This document shows positions 28,450 through 37,651 of a stretch of 38,967 nt of DNA, piece by piece (the stretch's first letter is position 1; each line of letters starts with the position of its first letter). The stretch is from assembly GCA_002104905.1 (NCBI GenBank), contig MCFE01000756.1, positions 1-38,967 of the forward strand. Reading direction: 5' to 3'. This DNA is from Basidiobolus meristosporus CBS 931.73 (lineage: Eukaryota; Basidiobolomycota; Basidiobolomycetes; Basidiobolales; Basidiobolaceae). The notes beneath the pieces were generated by a model. The model saw nothing but the letters and a program-made list of their open reading frames with translations, ran no database searches and had not been told where the DNA came from. The position numbers were made by a program, and so were the translations under genes.

Positions 28450-28850
28450 AGACTTACACAAAACACTTATAGTGCCACATAGTACCAGTTGACCAAGATA
28501 GTGCCATGCATTTTTGTGACATGATACAAGCTACAGGAGCTAGATTCAGAGTGCCTTGGGTATTGAGTACTAGATGCATGTCTTCAGTCCTTCTGTGCTC
28601 TTACACATCATACACAACATTGATCCAAAAAAAGGTCAAAAAATGGATTTTCTCCTGTACAATGGGTGAAATACAGGGGCTGCTTTGCATGAAGATGCAG
28701 AGCTATGTTTCACACTCTGCAGCCAAGTTTAGGTCTGCTATGCCTCTCTGGCATGCAATGGCACTATTTGGCACTCATGGTGCAATGTGGCACTATCTAA
28801 TGGAACAAGTCTATTGGCTGATGGATGATGCAATTTTCATTGATCTTATG
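28450..28850 (+). repeat. GTGCCA-rich dispersed repeat, copy C
   Basis: It aligns with 5430-5790 and inverted with 5895-6200. Shared words include AGTGCCATGCATTTTTGTG, CTTCTGTGCTCTTA and TACAGGGGCTGCTTT. It directly follows the end of the gypsy pol relic. Confidence 0.6.
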
Positions 28851-29229
28851 CACCTATCAATACCCAAGTTGATTTCATTTAATCCAGTCTCTTGGCACTT
28901 ATTAATTTGAGTTGATCAGAAAAGCATAAATAAAGCTTACTGAATCTTTTGGTTCAGTGTGTTTCTCAGTAAAATTAAGATTGTGTCTCAGCAAAATCAA
29001 GAATTCAACAATTCTATTTAGTTTCTGCCCAAGACTAGCATATCTAGCACTTCTAAAAATGCCAAGCCTAGCCTGCATAGCAAACCAACTCTGTTGCCTT
29101 TATAGCTAAACCCAGCTACACACAAGACCATTATTAGACCAGAATCTCTGCCAATATTTCTGCCACTCTTGAACAATTCAAAGATTCTGCACATAATTGT
29201 CCCTTTGGTGCAGTTACACCATTCAAGAG
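28851..29229. other. Unassigned AT-rich stretch
   Basis: No gene, LTR or repeat I can name lies between the GTGCCA repeat and the copia fragment. It includes a short direct repeat, TCTCAGTAAAATTAAGA and TCTCAGCAAAATCAAGA, at about 28964-29001. Confidence 0.3.
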
Positions 29230-30118
29230 CTTTATTACACTTTTCTTCCAGGATACCACACTACTTATTGATAAGGCTCTACATAGACAAAAGGACCCAC
29301 ACTATTACCCTGAGCCAGTCCAAGTATGTTCAAGATATACTAAAGAAGCACCAAATGGAAGACTCTAAACTGGCAGCTACCCCAATGGAGACAAACCTTA
29401 ACTTGGTCAAAACTGGACCAAATAACAGAGCTTGATGCCATCTGCAAGCTGAGAATTCCTTTATTGATCTATGGCTGGCAGTCTGGTATATATCTTGTAT
29501 GGAACATGTCTGGATATCTCACACTCTATGGGAGTTGTCAGCCAGCATATTCAGAACTATGGATCTAATCATATTGCAGAAGTTAAGTAGCTTTTTAGAT
29601 ATTTGAAAGAAATGGCTGATATATGTTTACAGTACACCTATATGGATTGAGAGTGGGATGTTGTGAGCTACTCTGATGCTAATTGGGGACAAAATGTAGA
29701 AGCCAGAAGATGCACCACTGAGTACACCCTTCTTTACAGCAAAGGAGCAATAGTATGTAATTCAAGAAGGCAACCCACCATGGCAGAGTATCTGGCAGCC
29801 TGTGAGCCTATAAAGGAAGCAATGTGTTAAGAAAGATTTTTAGCCACTTAGGCTTATGTCAACAAGCCCCTACTACAATGCTTCAAAATAATCAAGGATG
29901 CATACAATTAGGTAGAGATCCAGCTTTTCATGCTGGAACTAAGCACATAGATATCAGAAATCATTTTGCATATGAAACTATAGAAAATAACTTGGTTAAC
30001 TTGGTTTACTATCATAAAAGTGAAATGATTTCAGACATATCTACCAAACCATTAGCTAAAGCCAGATTCCAATATCTGAGATCACAGTTAGGACTAGTTG
30101 ATCAGAGTATTTAGTTGA
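29230..30118 (+). pseudogene. Second copia relic: end of RT and RNase H
   Basis: The frames read RLYIDKRTHTITLSQSKYVQ, DILKKHQMEDSKLAATPME (end of RT), then YRSMAGSLVYIS-like, MGVVSQHIQNYGSNHIAEVK, VVSYSDANWGQ, ARRCTTEYTLLYSKGA and AEYLAACEPIKEA. 29824-30114 follows with MLQNNQGCIQLGRDPAFHAG, TKHIDIRNHFAYETIENNLV and ISDISTKPLAKARFQYLRSQ. The usual copia order is kept, but frames change and everything upstream of late RT is missing. Confidence 0.82.
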
Positions 30119-30125
30119 GTGGGAG

Positions 30126-30474
30126 TGTTGTAGGCTTTGCAATTACATCTAGGTATTCACTTTACTTGGTTACACAGATCATAGTCTAAATATCTCAGAG
30201 AATTCCAGGCAAATTCCTTGTTGGGATTGACTCTGAGTACTTTGCCAAAATATCAGGTACCCAGAACTTGAAAAGTTGGCAAACTGTCCCAGCAGCCCCA
30301 AATTTTATACACAAGTTCTTGGGACCCTCCTAAGCATCTTGTACATGCATATTTGCCAAGACCATGTAAGAGTATCACTACCACTTTTACATTGAATAAA
30401 TTTTGAAGTGAAAACCACATAATCTACTTGTTCCCCTAAACACTTCTGATATCTCCAAAGCTCTTGCAGCAACA
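30126..30474 (+). repeat. 3' LTR of the second copia relic
   Basis: It starts TGTTGTAGGC after the purine tract GTTGAGTGGGAG and plausibly ends GCAGCAACA, giving 349 bp with TGTTG...CAACA ends. TTGAATAAATTTTG at about 30391-30404 contains AATAAA. The matching 5' LTR is absent. Confidence 0.6.
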
Positions 30475-30540
30475 AGGCCATTAAAACAATGTCAGGTTTC
30501 TTACCATCATTTGACCCATCAAGATGGGTAGGAATTCCAA

Positions 30541-30618
30541 TGTGCAGTTGCTGTGAAGGTGTCTTTATGGCAGATCTGGGCTGGATCCGACTGCGGGACC
30601 AAATTATTTTTCATAGGG
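30541..30618 (+). mobile_element. CATAGGG-type element end at the edge of the transposon block
   Basis: CTGGATCCGACTGCGGGACC followed by AAATTATTTTTCATAGGG is nearly the same as 7775-7814. It resembles the ends of the unknown element (1719-1738 and 17998-18020 inverted). It is immediately followed by CpG-containing DNA. Confidence 0.45.
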
Positions 30619-31663
30619 GATTTATGTAATTTTGCGATGGTATTGTGCCACAAATGCTGCCATATGGCTAGCGTTGCTCAAAACACCTCGGAACAATTGT
30701 GGCTTGGCATCGTGCTTCAGCTAGAAGCGAAATATTGTATAGATACGAATTGCATGATGTCCAAAGTTACCACTGCCACTCTCAGAACAGAGACGTATGG
30801 TGTTGTGAGATATAGCATATTATATCAATGGCGATAATGACTGGATTTTAGCCATGATCAACCACTGCCTGGATGTCCAAACTGTAAGACAACTTGGCTG
30901 ACCCCTGCAATCATTCAGGTCGACAGGTACGATGACCATCAGTAGAGTAAACTAGAGGACACCAATATGGCAACATTGATGATTGATAACACCACACATC
31001 GCACTTCTTATTTTCCTTAAATCTTGCCGCCAGCAATGTGTACTCCCGGTGGTAGTTATTGGAATGGATTCAATGTAGCCTTCATTCTAACCAAAAGCAT
31101 TCGATCAGCCTAAAATGGTAACGGGTGCAACCGAGCTTCTGAATCAAGTAACCATTTGGTAAGCATCAACCAGGGAAGCTAGCTCGAATAGGCATCCGCT
31201 AGCCCGCATGAACTATATCACCATATGGCACCTCAATGGCAGAAAGCCATGAAGAGGCATTGGGGGGGACCTGCACAACGATGCATCCTCACCAGCGTGC
31301 CGGGACATCGCCATTTATGGGACATGCCCCAATAACAATACGATTAAAGCTACTGTGGACAGGAAAAAACTCGAATGTTTCGAATGACTTCTTTAAGGAA
31401 AATAAGCATAGGTTTGTGGAACTCACGGCCATTGGGTTTATGAGTAAGCGACCACGTACAAAGCGCGCTAATTCAGCTTGGACATTTGTGCATGTTCCTT
31501 CCGGAACGATTGATTGGTCCCTCAAACCTGGATAACCGGTCAAGCTATCTTATAGCCAACCTCTCCGGTCAACGTTGCTACGTGCGATGGAACTCCTTTG
31601 GATTGGTCAAGCAAGCAACTGGCAAACATAATGGTGGTACATGGACCTTATCTACACCAGGCG
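30619..31663. other. Upstream region of the phosphate transporter, no gene supported
   Basis: Base composition shifts here to CpG-containing host DNA. A 99-codon open frame at 31236-31535 has no recognisable product and lies in what should be promoter DNA. I saw no canonical Pho4-type CACGTG or CACGTT; CACGTA occurs near 31452 and, on the other strand, near 31580. Confidence 0.45.
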
Positions 31664-31671
31664 TATAAAAG
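31664..31671 (+). promoter_or_regulatory. TATA box of the phosphate transporter gene
   Basis: TATAAAAG lies 57 bp before the ATG at 31728, which is a plausible core promoter position. Confidence 0.6.
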
Positions 31672-31727
31672 TCCCTAGAACCTAACCTCGACCTTACTAT
31701 CAGTGAGTAGTAAAAGCTCCACAAGGC

Positions 31728-33209
31728 ATGGCAGACCAACTTCAATCTCTGGGTGAAGCCAAGCTCACCGGATGGCACCTCCGAGCAATCATCGTAGCGG
31801 GAATTGGGTTCTTCACTGATGCCTACGACATCTTCATCATCAACCTGGCCGTCCCCATGATGGGTTATGTCTACTACACGGAGAACAACAACAAGATCCC
31901 TAAGCAATACGAGGGTCCGCTGAAGGGAGCCACTGCATTTGGTACATTGATTGGGCAGCTGCTCTTTGGATACTTGGGGGATCGACTTGGCAGAAAGAAA
32001 ATGTATGGTTCCGAGCTGATCATCATCATTTTTGCCACCCTCTGTTGTGCCATAGCTGGCTCCTGGGCCAAGGGGTTGAATGTGATCGCCATTCTGGCGT
32101 TCTGGCGGTTCATTCTTGGGATAGGGATTGGCGGGGATTATCCAGTGTCTGCGGTGATTACCTCGGAGTTCGCCTCCACCAAGAGACGAGGAATGATGAT
32201 TTCCGCGGTGTTCGCATCTCAAGGCACCGGCATCCTGGTTGGCGCGTTGTTCACCGTGATTATGCTTGCTATCTTCCAAGGAGCCATCCGTGCCGATCAG
32301 AACAACTTCGACTACGTGTGGAGAATCATGCTTGGCTTCGGGTGCGTTCCCGCCATCTTCACCGTATACTTCCGGTTGACCATGCCCGAGTCCCCCCGCT
32401 ACACCCTGGAAGTGATCGGGGATGCAGAAAGGGCCGCGGAAGACTTGAGAGGCGTTCTTGATCTCCAGGAGAAGGACCAAGTCGAGGCCCAGAATCCGAT
32501 TGTCAAGGCCGAGGGCCGGCAGTCGACTTTTACTGAGCATTTTAGTCAATGGAAGAATTTGAAGGTGTTACTTGGCACTTCACTGTCTTGGTTCTTCCTT
32601 GACATTGCTTTCTATGGGCTCTCACTGAATCAGTCCTATGTCTTGCAAGCCATCGGGTACTCGTCCAAGGGGCTCTCGCCGTACGACGCAATGTGGACCG
32701 AGGCTGTCGGGAATCTGATCATCTCGTTAATGGGTACAGTGCCAGGCTATTGGTTCACCGTATTCCTTATCGAGCGCATGGGTCGTATTAAGATTCAGTT
32801 GATGGGCTTCGCCTGTCTGACCATCATCTTCATCATTCTCTCCGCTGGGTTCTATAAGATTCGCGATACTGCGGTGGCGCTATTTATTGCCCTTTTCACA
32901 CTTGCCCAATTCTTCTTCAACTTCGGCCCCAACACCACGACCTTTGTTCTCCCCTCTGAGGTATTTCCCACCCGGTTCCGCTCCACTGCTCACGGGATCT
33001 CTGCCGCTTCCGGTAAGCTTGGAGCAATCATTGCTACATTTGGGTTCAACCAGCTGGTTGAGATTGGTGGCAAGGATGGGGATCATGCTTTCCTTCCCCA
33101 GACTCTTGGCATCTTTGCTGGGATCATGTTCCTTGGACTCCTGTCAACCTTCTGGGTTCCTGAAACCAAGGGCAAATCTCTGGAGGAAATCTCCGGTGAA
33201 AACAATTAG
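31728..33209 (+). CDS. High-affinity inorganic phosphate:H+ symporter, PHO84/PHT1 family
   Basis: This is an intact, intronless ORF of 493 residues, slightly shorter than the usual 520-590. It is a 12-helix major facilitator protein of the plasma membrane that imports phosphate with protons. Helix 1 carries FFTDAYDIFIINL (residues 28-40). The loop after helix 2 has GYLGDRLGRKK (81-91). The family signature GGDYPVSAVITSE is at 135-147, with Asp137 at the position implicated in phosphate/proton coupling in the Piriformospora (Serendipita) transporter. MPESPRYT is at 219-226, before a central loop. Asp292 in LDIAFYGLSLNQS matches the second functional Asp. FPTRFRSTAHGI and ETKGKSLEEISGEN follow near the end. 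ATG context GGCATGG and the TATA box support the start. Confidence 0.96.
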   Translation: MADQLQSLGEAKLTGWHLRAIIVAGIGFFTDAYDIFIINLAVPMMGYVYYTENNNKIPKQYEGPLKGATAFGTLIGQLLFGYLGDRLGRKKMYGSELIIIIFATLCCAIAGSWAKGLNVIAILAFWRFILGIGIGGDYPVSAVITSEFASTKRRGMMISAVFASQGTGILVGALFTVIMLAIFQGAIRADQNNFDYVWRIMLGFGCVPAIFTVYFRLTMPESPRYTLEVIGDAERAAEDLRGVLDLQEKDQVEAQNPIVKAEGRQSTFTEHFSQWKNLKVLLGTSLSWFFLDIAFYGLSLNQSYVLQAIGYSSKGLSPYDAMWTEAVGNLIISLMGTVPGYWFTVFLIERMGRIKIQLMGFACLTIIFIILSAGFYKIRDTAVALFIALFTLAQFFFNFGPNTTTFVLPSEVFPTRFRSTAHGISAASGKLGAIIATFGFNQLVEIGGKDGDHAFLPQTLGIFAGIMFLGLLSTFWVPETKGKSLEEISGENN

Positions 33210-33249
33210 AACACCTATACAATATCTAGTCTATCCACAAACATTTTCC

Positions 33250-33255
33250 AATAAA
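33250..33255 (+). terminator. Poly(A) signal of the phosphate transporter
   Basis: AATAAA lies 41 bp after the stop codon (within TTTTCCAATAAACATAC). Confidence 0.6.
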
Positions 33256-34731
33256 CATACAAGCAATGATCCGATTGTATGGCATTAAGTGCTGTGAAGA
33301 TTTGATCCTCGATATGGTCGGGTTGCCTTGTGGTTACTTCAATACTTCACAACTCATCAGAATATGGCATCTGGACAGCCAAAATTTGATGGGTTGCACC
33401 AAGACTTGGACAGTATTAGTGCTGGTCGCCTGTGAAACATTGGCATTTGTCGTACCAATGTAGCTCACCCATTAACATCTATATAAGACGTAACGTCGTC
33501 AAATGGAATCAGGCCACTTACTACAACAGATCTGGACGAATGTAAACCCCATCATTCATGATAGCACCCACAGATTCAAACAGCACAACAGTCCATCATC
33601 ACTGCCCCTCTTGAAATCAACCAAAAAGTAAACCATCATTAATCACCATTCCGATTTACGTGATGATTTCCGCTAGGAATGTAAGTTTCAATTCTTCCAA
33701 GAAGATTAGCCACCCATTTACAGCACCAGTGACAAAGTGATTATGGTCGAATACCAGTACGTGGATGTTCCATTCGGCATCCACCCACTCGCCCAGAAAT
33801 GTTGAGCCTGTCTGATTCATGCACATTCATTATTTTACATCAGATTTCCGCGGCTCTTGGTTAGATTCCCCCCCCCGGAAACTCTGGCTGGCATGGTTGG
33901 GATCAGAAAGCTGCGTGCCAAACAGAAATCAGGATAAGTTGATGTAAGCGGCATACGTATTTGAAACACCGATATTTATTTGGGATACAGCTGGCGTTCA
34001 GCAACAGTAAACAAGCTAACTAACTGCATTAGTGCAGCAGGAACATCTGGCTCAACAGTCAGTTGAGCAATTGTGCAGCAGGAATAGTCTGGTTCAACAG
34101 TCAATTGGGTAGTTGGGTTCTACCAACCAGCGGGGCTTATCATCGAAACTTCAGGGGCATCTCTCATGATTACAACAAATGTGTCCGTGTTTGTACCTGT
34201 GACGCTAGTAAAGCGAGTCGATCTTACGGTACGTCATCCAAATTGTCAGCGGAGAGAAGGTAACTTCGCTAGAAAACGGCCACCTAACTGCATCCAACTT
34301 GTATGGTTGGTTGCATATCACATGGCCACCATGGCTTCCAAGTGATACAACTCTGCTAGTTGAGGCGCAATTGTCATGCATACCAAGATTTAGATGACCG
34401 AAGGGCCCTTAATTTCGAGAGTGAACCCCACCATTGGACCAATCCCAAAAATGGAAAGGGCTCATCTAAGCAAAGAAGAAATTTCCATAAAAGAAGCTTT
34501 GTTCACTCATCGCACACGATACGTGTTAATTTAGCTGCATCTACTCCTATTTGCCAACCTCTTTCTGAAACTTCACCGCAAGTTTCATCGAATAGCTACC
34601 CATTAAGAGGCTCAACAATTCCGGAGTGCATTCTCCTAGATAGAGCAACCAACTCGACCGGCCACTAACTTCGTTCGCCCTTCAGCGGTACCCGCCCAAC
34701 CATAATACTGTAACATATCTTCGTAGTAAGG
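33256..34731. other. Intergenic region with a short tandem repeat
   Basis: No convincing gene is visible; the open frames at 34063-34263 and 34360-34668 have no recognisable product and lie upstream of the lipase. CpG content is host-like. At 34032-34114 a unit of about 41 bp occurs twice (GTGCAGCAGGAAxx-TCTGGxTCAACAGTCA). Confidence 0.5.
34032..34114. repeat. Two-copy tandem repeat, 41 bp
   Basis: Units begin GTGCAGCAGGAA at 34032 and 34073 and share CTCAACAGTCAGTTG/TTCAACAGTCAATTG. They are in intergenic DNA and could be a regulatory duplication. Confidence 0.6.
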
Positions 34732-37263
34732 ATGATTGAGGAATTTGTGGATACCCAGTTCCCTTCCACTTATTATAATCCCATCACCCCGACAACCTTG
34801 CTTAACCCTGAGGTTGCCTCGTTGATTACCACTGTTTCCACGGCTACTCGGATTTCCTTGAGGCTTGCCTCCATCATAACCGAGGCTATCTTCGAGTCTC
34901 TAAAATACAGCACTGCCACGTCGATGGATTTAAGTAAGCGGGCTTTAATTTCCGCCATCTCGGCAGCCAAAACCTTACATTCATCCAAGCTGCTCGGAAG
35001 CAATGAGATACGGGATTCTATCAGGTACGTACGAGCCTGTCTTGCTAATGTGGGAATGGGAACTAACCTTCAGTTCAGTCAAGCTTATTACAAAGCTCTT
35101 GATGGGTACACCAGCCTGGGCATTTACCTCATCAATAACACCTTCAGTCTGGCGGAGCTGTTTATTCATACCGGGTTTCATTTGACCTCGAAGACCGTCA
35201 AGACCGGCATCAGCGTACGTACCGGCTTATTTCACTAGACATTTTACTTGAGATTCACCCTTTGTTTGTGTTTGTAGGCTGCTGAAGAGTCGGTACGTAT
35301 CATCGACGGACTGTTCGGTTCCACCGATACTTCACGTGCCTTGGCAGCAATCGTCGCCTTGGTGAAGCGGGAGGTTTATGAAGACGAGGACTTTCACTTG
35401 GCAAAGTTGGGAAACATCGTTGTCCTTAGGGCCATCACGAAAGCAATGGTCGCGTTTGCTTGTTTGCAAAGCGTCACCCATATAAGATCCTCTAGTACGG
35501 TCAGGCTTGTCTTGATGTATGAGAACACAGTAAGTGTGGAAGGTCAGGCACTTACGAGGACTCGAAAGCGTAATTGCACTGGTCATGGATGGCCTAGAAA
35601 GTCCTCGGGCAAAGAGCTCAAACTTGAGTCGGCCACCTCCACTTACATCGCTCAGGAAACGACGGTCAGGGATTTTTCTTGGGAGTACGACTCCACTGTA
35701 AGCATGGAGCAAAATCGTTCAACTTCCCATGAATCCCTCGACTCCGGGGAAAACACCGCCAACTTCAACCCACAATCTAAAACCAACAAGGGCCACGCAG
35801 AGGAAAACGACTTGAAGCGAAGCAGTAGTTTCTACAAAGTGTTCCAAACCATTAACCACCGGGTGACACATCGTAAAAGCATCACCTTCAATGGAGAGTC
35901 CAAAAGCAACGACGATCCCGTGGGCCATGAGTCTAGGCCAGATCCACACAACCTGGCCGACCCAGAAACCAACCGCCAGATCCTCTCCTACTCCTGCGAC
36001 TGCGGAAAAGAACATGCAGACAGCAACAGTGCTGGTGGATTCGCGATTCAAAATTTCCCGCAAAGACCGTTGATCAGAAACGTGTCAAGGTTCATTCGGT
36101 ACGCTTCGGCGTCGTACGGCAAGAATTTCATGAAAATCCTTGGGATCGGTGTTTTGGATGACATTTTACATCAGGACTCTAAGTACCATCCCAACCACTA
36201 CGCATTCGCCAAGCACACCTCGCTTCCATTGGAGTCTATTCTGCTCTCGTCCTTCACCAACGTCTCATCCTTGAGCTCGCATCGACTCCATAATTTGGTT
36301 CACTACGTGGCCGTAGATCACTCCATCAATGCCATCGTGTTGACCTGCCGTGGTACACTCGGGTTGTCGGACGTGCTTACCGATTTGACATGCGACTATG
36401 CGGAGATGCATGTTTGGGGGAAACGGCATCTAGCGCACGCGGGAATGTTGCAAAGCGCCCGGATACTGGCATCGGTCAGAAGTGAAGTCCATCGAACCAT
36501 TCTTCAGGCTTTGATCGACCATCCCAATTACGGCTTGGTGTTGTGTGGCCACTCATTGGGAGGTGGTGTTGCTGCACTCTTGTCTATACTGTGGTCAGTC
36601 AAGGTACCGTCACACTCATTAATCGAGGAGAATTGCTTTGTGACATCCTCGGGATCTGGGTTGCCACCTGGCCGCGTGGTTCACTGCTTCACCTACGGCT
36701 CGCCATGCGTGGTGTCCCTCAATCTCTCCAAGGAGTGCTCGGGGTTGGTGACCAGTATCGTCAATCACTATGATATTGTCCCTTGCCTCAGTCTTGGCTT
36801 GCTAAAAGACTTCAAGAACGTGGCAATGTCCCTGTACGAAGAAGGGCAGATTGCGGACCAGATCATCTCCAGTGTCCTTGGAATCCATACTGGAGACAGT
36901 ATTTACTCGAATATCAGTCGGAAAAACTCGGATCCTTTGGCAGGGGATCCGGACAGAGATTGGTTTTGGAGTCTGATCAAAACCATGCGCGCAGATATGT
37001 CTTCCGAAAAGCTCTACCCACCTGGAGTCCTGTACTTGCTAGATACAAAGCCCACCTTGGATGTTGGTCCATCCCAACCGGCTATCCCAGCCACCAGAGT
37101 AACGATGCATCGTTGCGAAAACGTGGAGGATCGTTTTTCGGAGATCTTGTTTTCCAAATCTATGTTATTAGATCATTCGCCTCGCAGTTATGAAGATACC
37201 ATTGCCCTGTTGGTTCGTGGTCTAGGTGAGCTAAACACCGACCCTACTGAGATCCTTCGGTGA
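34732..37263 (+). CDS. Class-3 (DAG-type) lipase, three exons
   Basis: Exons 34732-35024, 35079-35214 and 35278-37263 give about 804 residues. Lipase class-3 enzymes hydrolyse acylglycerols. The nucleophile elbow GHSLGG is at 36547-36564 (Ser codon 36553-36555), preceded by NYGLVLC. Before it lies VDHSINAIVLTCRGTLGLSD with the oxyanion-side segment. NHYDIVPCLSLG (about 36760-36795) gives the probable catalytic Asp, and DHSPRSY near 37171-37190 gives the probable His, as in DAG lipases. The N-terminal 200 or so residues are amphipathic (ISLRLASIITEAIFESLKYS). About 35520-36060 codes a variable, Ser/Asn-rich stretch. If intron 1 were retained the frame would stay open (822 residues). It faces the Dicer gene tail-to-tail, 388 bp apart. 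Confidence 0.88.
35025..35078 (+). other. Probable intron 1 of the lipase gene (54 nt)
   Basis: The donor is GTACGT, identical to intron 2. A branch-like ACTAAC sits at 35062-35067 and the acceptor TTCAG ends at 35078. The length is a multiple of three and contains no stop, so splicing is not forced by the frame. Confidence 0.65.
35215..35277 (+). other. Intron 2 of the lipase gene (63 nt)
   Basis: GTACGT donor after a complete codon (GGCATCAGC) and TTTGTAG acceptor. It contains an in-frame stop (TAG at 35236-35238), and the downstream exon continues AAEESVRIIDGLFGSTDTSR in frame, so removal is required. Confidence 0.85.
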
Positions 37264-37651
37264 AGCTTGGATAGTCGCAACTCCATTTTTGTAGCTTAGC
37301 CTATCTCTCCATGAGACATATATATATATAAACCGAGTGCATTCATCACACCAAACGAATAATCCCTTGGAATGCACACATGTTAATATGATTCTGGATG
37401 TCCTGTCTATATCCAACATCTCACTGTACTAACAACACATACTCTTGGGGTGGATTTCTCCTGATATTCAGTAAACAACTTGCAAACCCTATTGAAGTTC
37501 ATGATTTGGTTCTGTTATATATTGCCATTGTGTATGCTTATGTATGGTAATCATCGTAAACAGGGTTTATACAGTAGCTCAGTGGTTCGTGTATGCGATT
37601 CCGACCATTGTGAGAATAGATATGGAAGTGGGTACTTTGTAGATTTCTGCT
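37264..37651. other. 3' intergenic region between convergent lipase and Dicer genes
   Basis: 388 bp with a short (AT)n run at 37318-37330. No gene is seen. Confidence 0.5.

Noticed and set aside
30553-30837. 94-codon open frame crossing the edge of the transposon block
   Set aside because: It starts inside the CATAGGG-type element end and runs into host DNA; no family resemblance.
31236-31535. 99-codon open frame upstream of the phosphate transporter
   Set aside because: No recognisable domain, and it ends about 190 bp before the transporter ATG, in what should be promoter or 5' leader. An overlapping minus-strand frame is equally open, so chance is likely.
31440-31600. Pho4-type phosphate-response sites in the transporter promoter
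   Set aside because: Only CACGTA-type words are present, not CACGTG or CACGTT, so regulation by that route cannot be claimed.
31578-32549. Long minus-strand open frame opposite the phosphate transporter
   Set aside because: It is the antisense shadow of a well-supported transporter; the codon bias of a GC-rich gene opens the opposite strand.
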